DNA from: Acidovorax delafieldii
GTDB taxonomy: Bacteria; Pseudomonadota; Gammaproteobacteria; Burkholderiales; Burkholderiaceae_C
Direction: 5' to 3'
Assembly (NCBI RefSeq): GCF_007993815.1
Contig: NZ_VJWE01000012.1
Coordinates: 372,001-436,000, forward strand
Length of the DNA stretch: 64,000 nucleotides
A program made the translations under genes and the position numbers. Shown one piece after another: positions 52,489 to 62,847 of the stretch (its first letter is position 1; the number at the start of each line of letters is the position of its first letter). The notes beneath the pieces are model-generated. The model was not told where the DNA came from, made no database searches, and was given only the letters and a program-made list of their open reading frames with translations.

Positions 52489-53400
52489 ATGAACCGGCAA
52501 TTCGACAACCTTCGCCTGGGCAGCATTGAGTTGTACTGCCTGACGGCGCAGCACCAGGGGTTCACTGCGGCAGCCAAGGCCACAGGACTCACGGCGGCTG
52601 CCGTGAGCCGTTCAGTGGCACGGCTGGAGGAGCGTCTGGGCGTGCGCCTTCTCATGCGCACTACGCGCCAAGTGCGCCTGACGGAGGTTGGGCAGCGCTA
52701 TTACGACCAATGCCGCCAGGCGCTGACGCAACTCAGCGAGGCAGAGCGTGAGGCGTCGGGCCAGCAACTCAAGCCAGCAGGCCTTGTGCGGATGAGCCTG
52801 CCCACTTCGTACGGCCACCATCGCGTACTGCCTCTCTTGCCCGCGTTCAGCAAGAAGTACCCCGACATAGAGATAGAACTGCAGTTGTCCAACCGTAACG
52901 TAGACTTCACCGAGGAAGGTTTTGACCTCGCCATCCGCGGCCGAACACCGCCAGATTCGAGCCTGGTGGCTCGCAAATTGGAGGACGCGGCCTTGATCGT
53001 TGTCGCAGCCCCGGCCTACCTAAAACGCCACCGCGCACCCGCTACACCAGACGAGCTGGAACGACATGAATGCGTGCAGTTAGTGCTGCCGAGCAGCGGG
53101 CAGGTCGTTCCCTGGTTGCTGGTGCACGAGGGCCAGACCATGGAATGGCCGACCCAGGGCAAGTTGCGCTGTGCTGATGACATCCTGGGTCAGGTCACGC
53201 TGGCCCGCGCAGGAGCAGGCCTGGTACAAACGTACCGTTTTCTGGTGGAGGAGGATCTGCGCAACGGCCAGTTGGTCGAAGTGCTGGCGGGGCATGCGGG
53301 CGCGTCACGCCCGTTCTCGCTGATCTACCCAGGCAACCGGCACATGCCCCTGCGGGTGCGGGTGCTCATCGACTATCTGGTACGCGCGCTGGGACGCTGA
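52489..53400 (+). CDS. LysR-family transcriptional regulator of the GST operon
   Basis: A 303-residue LTTR. HTH: IELYCLTAQHQGFTAAAKAT then LTAAAVSRSVARLEERLGVR. The effector domain has the CrgA-like form PAGLVRMSLPTSYGHHRVLP and VDFTEEGFDLAIRG. It is divergent from gst; the gap contains TGAAAT (52432) and ATTTCA (52457) as an inverted pair, a possible operator. A terminator follows the gene. Confidence 0.93.
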   Translation: MNRQFDNLRLGSIELYCLTAQHQGFTAAAKATGLTAAAVSRSVARLEERLGVRLLMRTTRQVRLTEVGQRYYDQCRQALTQLSEAEREASGQQLKPAGLVRMSLPTSYGHHRVLPLLPAFSKKYPDIEIELQLSNRNVDFTEEGFDLAIRGRTPPDSSLVARKLEDAALIVVAAPAYLKRHRAPATPDELERHECVQLVLPSSGQVVPWLLVHEGQTMEWPTQGKLRCADDILGQVTLARAGAGLVQTYRFLVEEDLRNGQLVEVLAGHAGASRPFSLIYPGNRHMPLRVRVLIDYLVRALGR

Positions 53401-53410
53401 GGCGCAAACA

Positions 53411-53450
53411 AAAAACCCTGGCCCGAATGACGCACCAGGGTTCTTCTTTT
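53411..53450 (+). terminator. Terminator between the LysR gene and icd (convergent)
   Basis: AACCCTGG (53414-53421) pairs with CCAGGGTT (53435-53442), then CTTCTTTT. The A run before the stem could serve icd in the other direction. Confidence 0.82.
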
Positions 53451-53492
53451 ATGGAGACGTTTTGAACCGCCCCGAAGCCAAGGCGGATGCGA

Positions 53493-54752
53493 CTACATGT
53501 TGTCAATCATGACCTGCCCAAACCCCGAGCAGCTGACCTGCGTGGCGCCTTCCATCAGGCGGGCAAAGTCGTAGGTCACCTTCTTGGATGCGATCGACTT
53601 CTCCAGCGAGCTGATGATCAGGTCGGCGGCCGCTGCCCAGCCCATGTGGCGCAGCATCATCTCGGCCGACAGGATCTCGGAGCCAGGGTTGACGTAATCC
53701 TTGCCCGCGTACTTGGGCGCCGTGCCGTGGGTGGCTTCAAAGCAGGCCACCGAGTCGGACATGTTGGCGCCAGGGGCAATGCCGATGCCGCCCACCTGTG
53801 CCGCCAGCGCGTCGGAGATGTAGTCACCATTCAGGTTCAGCGTGGCCACGACCGAATACTCGGCAGGGCGCAGCAGGATCTGTTGCAGGAAGGCATCGGC
53901 GATGCTGTCCTTGATGGTGATTTCCTTGCCGTTCTTGGGGTTCTTGAGGCGGCACCAGGGCCCACCGTCGATGAGCTCGGCACCGAATTCCTTCTGTGCC
54001 AAGGCATAGGCCCAGTCGCGAAAGCCCCCTTCGGTGTACTTCATGATGTTGCCCTTGTGCACGATGGTCACGCTGGGCTTGTCGTTGTCGATGGCGTACT
54101 GGATGGCCTTGCGCACCAGGCGCTCCGTGCCCTCAATGGACACGGGCTTCACGCCCAGACCGGACGTGTTGGGGAAGCGGATCTTCTTCACCCCCATCTC
54201 GTCCTGAAGGAACTTGATGAGCTTTTTCGCCTTGTCCGACTCGGCCTCGAACTCGATGCCGGCGTAGATGTCTTCCGAGTTCTCGCGGAAGATGACCATG
54301 TTGGTCTTTTCAGGCTCCTTCAGCGGCGAGGGCACGCCCTTGAAATATTGCACAGGGCGCAGGCACACGTACAGGTCCAGCTCTTGGCGCAGCGCCACGT
54401 TCAACGAGCGGATACCGCCGCCCACGGGCGTGGTCAGCGGGCCTTTGATGGACACCACGTACTCGCGCAGCACCTGCAGGGTTTCATCGGGTAGCCACAC
54501 ATCGGGACCGTACACCTTGGTCGACTTTTCGCCCGCGTACACCTCCATCCAGTGGATTTTCTTTTTGCCGCCGTAGGCCTTGGCCACGGCTGCATCCACC
54601 ACCTTGATCACGACGGGCGTGATGTCGAGGCCCGTGCCGTCACCTTCGATGAAGGGGATGATGGGCTCGTCCGGCACATTCAGGGACATGTCGGCGTTGA
54701 CGGTGATTTTCTGGCCTTCGGCAGGCACCACGATGTGCTGGTAGGTGGTCAT
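53493..54752 (-). CDS. icd: NADP-dependent isocitrate dehydrogenase
   Basis: A 419-residue TCA enzyme (EC 1.1.1.42), close to the E. coli length. Motifs: [20 protein letters not shown], the phosphorylatable Ser in [38 protein letters not shown], and Mg/substrate Asp in [20 protein letters not shown]. The start at 54752 follows GGAGACTCCCC; the frame extends upstream without family similarity. AceK-type control is possible given the conserved Ser loop. Confidence 0.96.
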   Translation of the reverse strand: MTTYQHIVVPAEGQKITVNADMSLNVPDEPIIPFIEGDGTGLDITPVVIKVVDAAVAKAYGGKKKIHWMEVYAGEKSTKVYGPDVWLPDETLQVLREYVVSIKGPLTTPVGGGIRSLNVALRQELDLYVCLRPVQYFKGVPSPLKEPEKTNMVIFRENSEDIYAGIEFEAESDKAKKLIKFLQDEMGVKKIRFPNTSGLGVKPVSIEGTERLVRKAIQYAIDNDKPSVTIVHKGNIMKYTEGGFRDWAYALAQKEFGAELIDGGPWCRLKNPKNGKEITIKDSIADAFLQQILLRPAEYSVVATLNLNGDYISDALAAQVGGIGIAPGANMSDSVACFEATHGTAPKYAGKDYVNPGSEILSAEMMLRHMGWAAAADLIISSLEKSIASKKVTYDFARLMEGATQVSCSGFGQVMIDNM

Positions 54753-54977
54753 GGGTGGGGAGTCTCCGATGTGCGCCGAGTCTGATTCGGTCGATGAGGG
54801 GCAAAGCGAGGAAAAGAAGCACCGCCGCAGGCGCGCCAGTGTGGTTTCAAACCATTCTAATGACAAAAAATTTCGTCCAAGACCCTGTCAACGGGCCGCG
54901 CGCTGCTATCGTTGCGAGTGGAGCCGTACGGAATTCGTCCGGCCCTTCAACCTTCGTTCACACTGGAAACGGCATAT

Positions 54978-55181
54978 ATGAAAAAACTCCTCGCTGTCCT
55001 CGTGGCCGGTCTGTTCACTGCTGGTGCTTTTGCACAGGCACCCGCAGCCGCCCCTGCCACCACCGCTCCCGCAGCCGCTCCCATGACGGCCCAGGCAGCA
55101 GCACCGGCCACCAAGAAGGTCGCCAAGAAAAAGACCACCAAAAAGGTCGCCAAGAAGAAAACCGCCCACAAGGCCGCCTGA
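54978..55181 (+). CDS. Small exported Ala/Pro-rich protein with Lys repeats
   Basis: A 67-residue protein. A signal peptide (MKKLLAVLVAGLFTAGAFAQ) is followed by about 25 Ala/Pro/Thr residues and two near-identical basic repeats (KKVAKKKTT, KKVAKKKTA). GGAAACGG precedes the ATG. It is divergent from icd. The basic tail could bind DNA, LPS or envelope polyanions. Similar small histone-like exported proteins occur in Burkholderiales but remain uncharacterised. Confidence 0.8.
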   Translation: MKKLLAVLVAGLFTAGAFAQAPAAAPATTAPAAAPMTAQAAAPATKKVAKKKTTKKVAKKKTAHKAA

Positions 55182-55237
55182 TCGCAAGGCCTGACATACC
55201 CACCACGGGGCCCTCAGGCCTTCGCCGATTCAAAAAC

Positions 55238-55264
55238 CGCCCGCTCCTGCGGGCGTTTTCTTTG
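55238..55264 (+). terminator. Terminator after the Lys-repeat gene
   Basis: CGCCCGC (55238-55244), TCCT loop, GCGGGCG (55249-55255), then TTTTCTTT. Confidence 0.85.
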
Positions 55265-55373
55265 GTGCTTCGCATACTCTGCGCACCGCCTGAACTTTTT
55301 GCGAGCGCTGCAGTCCGTCCCTGGCGCAGCTGCCGCACCCTGTGTTGTCTTTTTTTGCCAGAAAGTCCCGCCC

Positions 55374-55913
55374 ATGACCGCCTCACGCGCCCTCCCAGCC
55401 TTCCCGCTCGCCGCCCTGCGCGGGGCGACCGGTGTTCCCAGCCGTGCCCGCCGCGCCGTCGGGGCCTGGGGGGTTTGGCTGGCGGCATGTGCACTGGCCG
55501 CGCCCGCTGGGGTCGCCCAGGCGCAGGAAGGCCCGCAGATGAACCTGCGGCGCGTGGAACTGACGGCCGGCATGCACCGCATCGACGCCCAGGTCGCCCT
55601 CACCCCCCAGGAGCGCCAGACCGGCCTGATGCACCGCAAGGAAATGCCCGCGCACGAAGGCATGCTCTTTGTGTTTGAGCAGCCCTCCCAGCAATGCTTC
55701 TGGATGAAGAACACCTTGCTGCCCCTGACGGCGGCCTTCGTTGCCGATGACGGCACCATCGTGAACCTGGAGGACATGAAGCCCCAGACACTGGATTCAC
55801 ACTGTTCGGCCAAGCCCGTGCGCTACGTGCTGGAGATGAACCAGGGCTGGTTTGCCAAGAAGGGCATCAAGGCCGGGGCCAAACTCAGTGGGACTCCGTT
55901 TGCCCGGCAGTGA
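55374..55913 (+). CDS. DUF192 family exported protein
   Basis: A 179-residue protein. A long leader with Arg-rich n-region and hydrophobic core (AWGVWLAACALAAPAGVAQA) ends near residue 49. The DUF192 domain follows: LTPQERQTGLMHRKEMPAHE, GMLFVFEQPSQQCFWMKNTL, VRYVLEMNQGWFAKKGIKAG. The start was set at 55374, but an internal ATG is possible. Function unknown; members are small periplasmic beta-barrels. Confidence 0.88.
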   Translation: MTASRALPAFPLAALRGATGVPSRARRAVGAWGVWLAACALAAPAGVAQAQEGPQMNLRRVELTAGMHRIDAQVALTPQERQTGLMHRKEMPAHEGMLFVFEQPSQQCFWMKNTLLPLTAAFVADDGTIVNLEDMKPQTLDSHCSAKPVRYVLEMNQGWFAKKGIKAGAKLSGTPFARQ

Positions 55914-55921
55914 CGCCAAGG

Positions 55922-55985
55922 GCTTCTGATGCTACACATTCCATAGCAACAGAACCATAATTCACTAGCGCATCCAGTCGGAAAC
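55922..55985. repeat. Dispersed repeat copy (divergent)
   Basis: TGATGCTACACATTCCATAG, then CACTAGCGCATCCAGTCGGA and CAAATTTT. It carries TAGCGC and ATAGCAA blocks of the family in altered order, between the DUF192 gene and the terminator. Confidence 0.45.
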
Positions 55986-56004
55986 ACTTCAAATTTTCTG
56001 CCGT

Positions 56005-56040
56005 GCAACAAAAAACGGCCCTCGGGCCGTTTTTTGTTGC
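56005..56040. terminator. Bidirectional terminator between DUF192 gene and sodB
   Basis: GCAACAAAAAACGGCCC (56005-56021) and its perfect complement at 56024-56040 leave a 2-base centre. A and T runs on both sides let it work for both convergent genes. Confidence 0.93.
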
Positions 56041-56080
56041 CTGCGCGGTGTGAGCGCCACACCGCGACTGCGCGGGTCGA

Positions 56081-56662
56081 TCAGGCGAAGTTGGCTTCAG
56101 CAAACTTCCAGTTCACCAGCTTGTCGAGGAAGGTTTCGACGAACTTGGGACGCATGTTGCGGTAGTCGATGTAATACGCGTGTTCCCACACGTCCACCGT
56201 CAGCAGGGCCTTGTCGGCGGTGGTCAGGGGCGTGCCAGCGGCGCCGGTGTTGACGATGTCCACGCTGCCGTCAGCCTTCTTCACGAGCCAGGTCCAGCCC
56301 GAACCGAAGTTGCCCACGGCGGACTTCACAAAGGCTTCCTTGAAGGCGGCGTAGCTGCCCCACTTGGCGTTGATGGCTGCGGCCAGCGCGCCGGATGGCT
56401 CACCGCCACCCTGGGGAGCCATGCAGTTCCAGAAGAAGGTGTGGTTCCAGATTTGCGCAGCGTTGTTGTAGATGCCACCGCTGGCCTTCTTGATGATCTC
56501 TTCCAGCGTCAGGGATTCGAACTCGGTGCCCTTTTGCAGGTTGTTGAGGTTCACCACGTAGGCGTTGTGGTGCTTGCCGTGGTGGTACTCCAGGGTTTCC
56601 TGGCTGTAGTGCGGGGCCAGGGCGTCGATGGCATAGGGCAGCGGGGGAAGGGTGTGTTCCAT
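56081..56662 (-). CDS. sodB: Superoxide dismutase, Fe type
   Basis: A 193-residue enzyme (EC 1.15.1.1). Metal ligands: His in [13 protein letters not shown], His in [14 protein letters not shown], Asp and His in [22 protein letters not shown] after the second ligand favours Fe over Mn specificity. No signal peptide. GAGGAAAC precedes the start at 56662; the longer frame upstream is non-coding. Confidence 0.96.
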   Translation of the reverse strand: MEHTLPPLPYAIDALAPHYSQETLEYHHGKHHNAYVVNLNNLQKGTEFESLTLEEIIKKASGGIYNNAAQIWNHTFFWNCMAPQGGGEPSGALAAAINAKWGSYAAFKEAFVKSAVGNFGSGWTWLVKKADGSVDIVNTGAAGTPLTTADKALLTVDVWEHAYYIDYRNMRPKFVETFLDKLVNWKFAEANFA

Positions 56663-56871
56663 GGTGGTGTTTCCTCGTGGTTTGAAATTCTGGGACGCCG
56701 TCTGCAACGCGGGCTTTCCTGAGCAATGCAGTCGGACACAGCGCGAAGGGGGCATTGTAGGAACATCAGGTGACCTGTGCAGCATGTGGGCTCCCGGTTC
56801 CCCACCCACAACGCCACAAACCGCCGCTGTCCTACAAAAAAGCCCTGCAGCCCTCGCCCTCCGCAATCCGC

Positions 56872-58197
56872 TCACAGCAACCGTGGCTGCGACACAGTCA
56901 CATCCACAGCGCCGTCGGCCAGCGTGGCCCGCAGCGCGTCGCCCGGCTGGGCCTGGCGCACGCTGGTCACCGCCTGGCCGCTGGTGTCGGTCAGCAGCGC
57001 ATAACCGCGCTGCAGTACCAAGCGTGGGTCCAGCAGCTCCAGCCGCAAGGCAACGCGGTCCAGCCGCTCGGCGTGCTGCGCAGCACTGCGTTGCAAAGCC
57101 TGGGGCAATTGGGTTTCCAGTGTTTGCTGGCGTTGCGCCAGGATCTGCATTTTCAGGAGCACCCCATGGCGCATGCGCTGCGCAAGGCGCGCCAGTTGCA
57201 GCTGTTGGCGCGCCACCAGCCCTGAAGGACGGCCGAGGCGGGCTGCGGCCTGGTCCAGCCGCTGGTGGCGGGTATCCAGCTGGCGCTGCACACCATCGCT
57301 CAGCCGGCCCGCCAGCAACCCCAGCGCGCCCAGCCAGACCTCGCGCGGCTGGGCCACCAGCTCGGCCGCCGCGGTGGGGGTGGGTGCGCGCAGATCGGCG
57401 CAAAAGTCAGCGATGGTGAAATCCGTCTCGTGCCCCACCCCGCTGACCAGCGGCACCGGGCTTTGCACGATGGTGCGGGCCAGCTGCTCGTCGTTGAAGG
57501 CCCACAAGTCCTCGATGGAGCCGCCTCCACGGACCAGCAAAATCACGTCAATGGGCGGATGCCGGTTCGAATCAGCCCCAGGCGCCTGCTCCGCTTGCGC
57601 GAGCAGATACAGTTTTGATAGCGCCGCAATGATCGACGGCGGGGCGGCCACACCCTGGACCTGCGCGGGCACCAGCACCACCGGAATGTGCGGCACACGC
57701 CGGCGCAACGCCGTGACCACATCGTGCAGCGCGGCTGCGCCGGCTGACGTGATCAGGCCAATGCCGCGGGGCTGCAGCGGCAGCGGGCGCTTGCGCGCCG
57801 TATCGAACAGGCCTTCGGCGTCAAGCTGCGCCTTGAGCCGCAGGAACTGCTCGAACAACGCGCCCTGCCCCGCGCGCTGCATGCTTTCCACGATGAACTG
57901 CAGGTCGCCACGTGCCTCATACACACCGAGACGCCCGCGCACTTCCACCAATTCGCCATCGCGCGGCGAAAAGTCAAGCAACGTGGCTGCGCGTCGGAAC
58001 ATGGCGCAGCGCAACTGCCCGTTGGCATCCTTGATCGAAAAATAACAATGACCGCTGGACGCGCGCGAGAAGCCCGTAATCTCGCCGCGCACCGCGACAG
58101 GATTGAAGCGCGCCTCCAGGGCATCAGCAATGGCGCGGCACAGCGCGCCAACTTCCCAGATACGGGGCGCCGCTGCTGGGCTTGAGCGGTCAAACAT
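56872..58197 (-). CDS. xseA: Exodeoxyribonuclease VII large subunit
   Basis: A 441-residue nuclease subunit (EC 3.1.11.6). An N-terminal OB fold ([40 protein letters not shown]) precedes the catalytic region ([60 protein letters not shown]). A long coiled coil (about 290-400) and a C-terminal domain follow. The xseB small subunit is not adjacent. Near residues 195-215 the coding DNA includes a short stretch like the dispersed repeats (57609-57625). Confidence 0.95.
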   Translation of the reverse strand: MFDRSSPAAAPRIWEVGALCRAIADALEARFNPVAVRGEITGFSRASSGHCYFSIKDANGQLRCAMFRRAATLLDFSPRDGELVEVRGRLGVYEARGDLQFIVESMQRAGQGALFEQFLRLKAQLDAEGLFDTARKRPLPLQPRGIGLITSAGAAALHDVVTALRRRVPHIPVVLVPAQVQGVAAPPSIIAALSKLYLLAQAEQAPGADSNRHPPIDVILLVRGGGSIEDLWAFNDEQLARTIVQSPVPLVSGVGHETDFTIADFCADLRAPTPTAAAELVAQPREVWLGALGLLAGRLSDGVQRQLDTRHQRLDQAAARLGRPSGLVARQQLQLARLAQRMRHGVLLKMQILAQRQQTLETQLPQALQRSAAQHAERLDRVALRLELLDPRLVLQRGYALLTDTSGQAVTSVRQAQPGDALRATLADGAVDVTVSQPRLL

Positions 58198-58549
58198 GAG
58201 AAACGGCGCGCGTTGGCGCAGCGCCCCCCCTGCGAGTACTCCACAGTTTCGAGCCAGCGGGAGTTGCCATCAAACTGGGCACCCCAATCGGCTGCAAAAC
58301 ACGAGAGCACGTGCAAGCTGTTGATTTATATACATTTTTCACTGCACAATTTTTCATCAATCTGTTGCAAGCACGGCGCGAAGCCACTTTGCGAGGCTGT
58401 GGATATGGGTTGCCCACAAAGTTATCCACAGTTTTTGTGGGTGAGCGCGGTGATGGGTGGCGTGCGCGATAACGTAACGGTTTGTGACGCGGTGGCCGCC
58501 GCAAGCTAGGCCATAATCGCCGATTGCTTTCATCTGCGCGGAGAGAGAT
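58198..58549. promoter_or_regulatory. Divergent intergenic region xseA / exbB
   Basis: A 352-base gap without a supported gene. An AT-rich zone (58318-58365) and the DnaA-box hairpin at 58398-58441 are the only structures seen. GGAGAGAGAT before 58550 is the exbB Shine-Dalgarno. Confidence 0.55.
58398..58441. promoter_or_regulatory. DnaA-box pair, one displayed in a hairpin loop
   Basis: TTATCCACA (58422-58430) is a perfect DnaA box. TGTGGATAT (58398-58406) reads ATATCCACA on the other strand, one mismatch from consensus. The perfect box lies in the 13-base loop of CCCACAAA (58413-58420) / TTTGTGGG (58434-58441). A role in DnaA titration or promoter control is conjecture. Confidence 0.5.
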
Positions 58550-59197
58550 TTGCTGTCCATCATACAAGCCGCAGGCTGGCCCATCTGGCCCCTGATCGCG
58601 TGTTCCGTCCTGGGACTGGCACTGATTTTTGAACGTTTTCTGGCCCTGAAAACGGCCCGCGTGGCCCCCCCCAAACTCCTCGACGAAGCCATCACGGTGT
58701 CGTCCAAGGCCTTGCCCACCCCCGATGTGGTGAACCAGCTGGCCCAGAACTCGGCCCTGGGTGAAGTGCTGGCCAGCGGCCTGCGTACCCTCAACAGCAA
58801 CCCCCAGTGCAGCGAAACCGACCTGCGCGCCGCCATGGAAGGCACCGGCCGCGCGGTCGCGCACCGGCTGGAGAAGTACCTGTCGGCCCTGGCCACCATC
58901 GCTTCAGCCGCGCCGCTGCTGGGCCTGCTGGGCACCGTCATCGGCATGATCGAAATCTTTGGCTCGCAGGCTGGCGGCGGCGGTGTGGGCCAGGCCATGG
59001 GTGGCGGCAACCCGGCCCAGCTGGCGCATGGCATCTCCATCGCGCTCTATAACACCGCGTTTGGCCTGATCGTGGCGATCCCCTCGCTGATCTTCTGGCG
59101 CTACTTCCGGGCCCGCGTGGATGCGTATCTGCTCACGCTGGAGCTGGCGTCGGAGCAATTCGTTCGCCACATCCTGCGCCTGCGCAAAGCCAAGTAA
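58550..59197 (+). CDS. exbB: ExbB/TolQ/MotA-type proton channel protein
   Basis: A 215-residue inner-membrane protein with a TTG start at 58550 supported by GGAGAGAGAT. Three membrane helices: GWPIWPLIACSVLGLALIFE, the central ISAAPLLGLLGTVIGMIEIF-like stretch (ATIASAAPLLGLLGTVIGMI) and NTAFGLIVAIPSLIFWRYFR. The second motif is the ExbB/TolQ signature. With ExbD it uses the proton gradient to power TonB-dependent uptake. No tonB gene follows. Confidence 0.92.
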   Translation: MLSIIQAAGWPIWPLIACSVLGLALIFERFLALKTARVAPPKLLDEAITVSSKALPTPDVVNQLAQNSALGEVLASGLRTLNSNPQCSETDLRAAMEGTGRAVAHRLEKYLSALATIASAAPLLGLLGTVIGMIEIFGSQAGGGGVGQAMGGGNPAQLAHGISIALYNTAFGLIVAIPSLIFWRYFRARVDAYLLTLELASEQFVRHILRLRKAK

Positions 59198-59202
59198 GCG
59201 CC

Positions 59203-59637
59203 ATGAACTTTCGTCCCCGCGCCAAGGATGAGCCCGAGATCAACCTGATCCCGTTCATCGACGTGCTGCTGGTGATCCTCATCTTTCTGATGCTCACCAC
59301 CACCTACAGCAAGTTCACGGAGCTGCAACTCACCCTGCCCGTGGCCGATGCCGAGCAGCAGCGCGACCATCCCAAGGAAGTGATCGTGTCGGTGGCCGCA
59401 GACGGCCGCTACGCCGTCAACAAGACCGGCGTGGAAGGCAAGAGTGTGGATGCCATCGCCCAGGCTCTGCGCAGTGCCGCCACCGCAGGCCGCGACAGCG
59501 TGGTCATCATCAGCGCCGACGCCATGTCGCCACACCAGTCCGTTGTCACCGTGATGGAAGCCGCGCGCCGCGTGGGCCTCACGCAGATCACGTTTGCCAC
59601 GCAGTCGTCCGCGTCGGGACGCGCGGCCAGCCGCTGA
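59203..59637 (+). CDS. exbD: ExbD/TolR-type protein
   Basis: A 144-residue protein, 5 bases after exbB. One membrane helix ([20 protein letters not shown]) carries the conserved Asp for proton transfer. The periplasmic part ([38 protein letters not shown]) has the ExbD/TolR fold. It pairs with ExbB as the energising motor. Confidence 0.94.
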   Translation: MNFRPRAKDEPEINLIPFIDVLLVILIFLMLTTTYSKFTELQLTLPVADAEQQRDHPKEVIVSVAADGRYAVNKTGVEGKSVDAIAQALRSAATAGRDSVVIISADAMSPHQSVVTVMEAARRVGLTQITFATQSSASGRAASR

Positions 59638-59642
59638 CGGGC

Positions 59643-60743
59643 ATGGCCGCTTCCGGGCAGCAGCCGCCCCGGGCTTCGGCCCCGCAGGTCTCTCCGCCCA
59701 CGGCCGAACAACGGCTTCACAACATCTGGCAGTCCCGGGGTCCTGCGGCTTGGGCACTGTGGCCCGTTTCCCTGATGTATGGCGCGTTGGTGGCGCTGCG
59801 CCGCTGGCTGTATCGCAGGGGCTGGCTTCGCTCCGAACACCCGGGCCGCCCCGTCATCGTGGTGGGCAACGTGATTGCCGGAGGCGCCGGCAAGACCCCG
59901 GTAGTCATCGCACTCGCCAAACACCTGCAGGCGCGCGGCCTGCGCGTGGGCGTGATTTCCCGCGGCTATGGCCGCAGCACGCACGACTGCCGTGCGGTGC
60001 TGCCTGACAGCCTAGCCAGTGAGGTGGGCGACGAGCCCGCCCTGATTGCCCGCAGCGTGGCAGCGGGTGGCACAGTGCCTGTGTTTGTGGCCCCGCGCCG
60101 CATCGCTGCCGCATGCGCGCTGCTGGCCGCGCACCCTGACACCGACGTTCTCATTTGCGATGACGGCTTGCAGCACCTGGCGCTGCAGCGGGACTTGGAG
60201 ATCTGCATCTTCAATGACCAGGCCATCGGCAACGGATTTCTGCTGCCTGCCGGCCCGCTGCGGGAGCCCTGGCCCCGCGCCGTGGACATCGTGCTGCACG
60301 CAGGCAGTGCGCCACCGCACGGGACCACCGCGCCTGCATTTGAGCTGCAGCGTAGCCTGGCGCCCTATGCCCTGCGGTCGAACGGCCAGCAGGTGCCACT
60401 GGCCCAATTGCAGGGGCAACCGCTGCATGCGGTGGCAGCCGTGGCCAGGCCCAGCGAGTTTTTTGCCATGCTGCGCACCCAGGGCCTGGCGCTGGAGCGC
60501 ACCGAGGCCCTGCCAGATCACTATGATTTTGATAGCTGGCAGCGCATATCCGACCAGCGCATGCAGCTTGTTTGCACTGAAAAAGACGCCGTAAAGCTCT
60601 GGACCCGCCATCCTGACGCACTGGCTGTTCCCCTGGTCGCGCAGATGGACCCGCAATTTTTTACCGCCCTCGATGCCTGGCTCCATCGAGTTGCGACCGG
60701 CCCAGGAGCCCAAAGGCCGCCGCTATCATCTGCCCCTGCCTGA
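59643..60743 (+). CDS. lpxK: Tetraacyldisaccharide 4'-kinase
   Basis: A 366-residue kinase of lipid A synthesis (EC 2.7.1.130). It has an N-terminal membrane-associated helix, Walker A in [34 protein letters not shown], and [20 protein letters not shown] (catalytic Asp region). The C-terminal TEKDAVKL is conserved. Residues about 293-311 ([17 protein letters not shown]) are encoded by DNA resembling the dispersed repeat, 60521-60575. It starts 5 bases after exbD. Confidence 0.94.
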   Translation: MAASGQQPPRASAPQVSPPTAEQRLHNIWQSRGPAAWALWPVSLMYGALVALRRWLYRRGWLRSEHPGRPVIVVGNVIAGGAGKTPVVIALAKHLQARGLRVGVISRGYGRSTHDCRAVLPDSLASEVGDEPALIARSVAAGGTVPVFVAPRRIAAACALLAAHPDTDVLICDDGLQHLALQRDLEICIFNDQAIGNGFLLPAGPLREPWPRAVDIVLHAGSAPPHGTTAPAFELQRSLAPYALRSNGQQVPLAQLQGQPLHAVAAVARPSEFFAMLRTQGLALERTEALPDHYDFDSWQRISDQRMQLVCTEKDAVKLWTRHPDALAVPLVAQMDPQFFTALDAWLHRVATGPGAQRPPLSSAPA

Positions 60744-60771
60744 ACGAACCCTCCCGGAAAGCTCCTCCTCC

Positions 60772-60954
60772 ATGGACCCCAAACTGCTTGAACTGCTGGT
60801 CTGCCCCGTCACCAAAGGCCCCCTGACCTATGACCGCGAGGCGCAGGAACTCGTGTCGCGCAGCGCGCGGCTGGCCTACCCGGTGCGCGACGGAATTCCG
60901 GTGCTGCTGGAAAACGAAGCACGCACCCTGACCGACGAGGAACTGGAGCAGTGA
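60772..60954 (+). CDS. Trm112 family protein (YcaR-like)
   Basis: A 60-residue protein: [52 protein letters not shown]. This is the Trm112/UPF0434 pattern; the family usually has a zinc-ribbon remnant and partners with methyltransferases or DNA-related enzymes. Its stop overlaps the GTG of kdsB (GTGA), and the conserved place between lpxK and kdsB supports the call. Confidence 0.93.
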   Translation: MDPKLLELLVCPVTKGPLTYDREAQELVSRSARLAYPVRDGIPVLLENEARTLTDEELEQ

Positions 60955-61781
60955 GCGCACCTGTGCCCGCCGTAGCCCACACCCCCTTCACCGTGCTGAT
61001 CCCGGCACGCATGGCTTCAAGCCGCTTGCCAGACAAGCCTCTGGCCGACATTGCGGGCCTGCCCATGGTGGTGCGCGTGGCCCGGCGTGCTGCGCAGAGC
61101 GCCGCAACCCGCGTCGTGGTGGCGGCCGACGATGCCCGCATCCTGCAAGCCTGCGCAGTACATGGCGTAGATGCCGTCATGACGCGCGCCGACCACGCCA
61201 GCGGCAGCGACCGGCTGGCCGAGGCCTGCCTACAGCTGGGGCTGGACGGCGACGACATCGTGGTCAATGTGCAGGGTGACGAGCCGCTGATAGACCCCGG
61301 CCTCATCAATGCCGTGGCAAGCCTGCTGCAAGACCGTGATGGAAAGCGCCCCGAAGCCAGCATGGGCACCGCTGCCCATGCCATTGCGTCCCTGGCCGAC
61401 TACACCAACCCCAATGTAGTGAAGGTGGTGCTGGACGCGCGGGGTCTGGCCCATTACTTCAGCCGTTCACCCATCCCTTTTGGCCGCGACCACGCGGGCA
61501 CGGCCTGGTGGGAGGGCGCGGCACAGGCCGCCCAGCCCGGCGTCAAGGCACTGCAAGGCTTTGCACCGCTGCGGCACGTGGGCATCTACAGCTACCGCGC
61601 AGGGTTCTTGCGGAAATTTCCGCAGCTGGCGCCAGCACCGACCGAGGCGGTGGAGGCCCTGGAGCAGCTGCGCGCACTCTGGCATGGCCACCACATCGCC
61701 GTGCACCTGGCAGACGCAGCGCCCGGCCCTGGCGTGGATACGCCGGAGGACCTGGAGCGGGTACGCGCGCTGTTTCGCTGA
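60951..61781 (+). CDS. kdsB: 3-deoxy-manno-octulosonate cytidylyltransferase
   Basis: A 276-residue enzyme (EC 2.7.7.38) making CMP-Kdo for LPS. GTG start at 60951. Nucleotide loop [57 protein letters not shown] and [14 protein letters not shown] are all family motifs. Translationally coupled to the Trm112-like gene. Confidence 0.96.
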   Translation: MSAPVPAVAHTPFTVLIPARMASSRLPDKPLADIAGLPMVVRVARRAAQSAATRVVVAADDARILQACAVHGVDAVMTRADHASGSDRLAEACLQLGLDGDDIVVNVQGDEPLIDPGLINAVASLLQDRDGKRPEASMGTAAHAIASLADYTNPNVVKVVLDARGLAHYFSRSPIPFGRDHAGTAWWEGAAQAAQPGVKALQGFAPLRHVGIYSYRAGFLRKFPQLAPAPTEAVEALEQLRALWHGHHIAVHLADAAPGPGVDTPEDLERVRALFR

Positions 61782-62023
61782 AAGCTCTCTGGCGCCGCCG
61801 TGCGGTGTGCACTGCGGGCCCACTTTCAACGCACTGGGGACGTACAGCGGGGCGCCGTGGTGGGCACGTGGAGGCGCCGACCTAGAAACGGTCACCCATG
61901 TAAGTCAGCGCAAGGTGGTCACATGCTATCCTCAACTGTAACGAGAGCACCGCATCCCGGGCGCACAGAACGGCTTCAGGCGCCCTTCGAACGTCCCCGC
62001 CAGCGGCGCCACCCGATTTCTAA

Positions 62024-62695
<672 letters not shown>

Positions 62696-62752
62696 TACAT
62701 TGAACCAGGAGCAAAAAACCGTCTGACACACGTTGGGCGGTCAAGCCCCATC

Positions 62753-62787
62753 AAAGCGACGCACCGCACCAGGGCGTCGCTTTTTTC
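62753..62787 (+). terminator. Terminator after adk
   Basis: AGCGACGC (62755-62762) pairs with GCGTCGCT (62774-62781), then six T. Confidence 0.85.
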
Positions 62788-62847
62788 ATGGGCCGCCTTG
62801 AAGCACGGCAGCCGCGACAGCCGCCTGCTGCGGGCGTGTGCGTTGAC

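Noticed and set aside
58398-58441. Chromosomal replication origin
   Set aside because: Only two DnaA boxes, no dnaA or dnaN genes and no AT-rich unwinding element of normal size.
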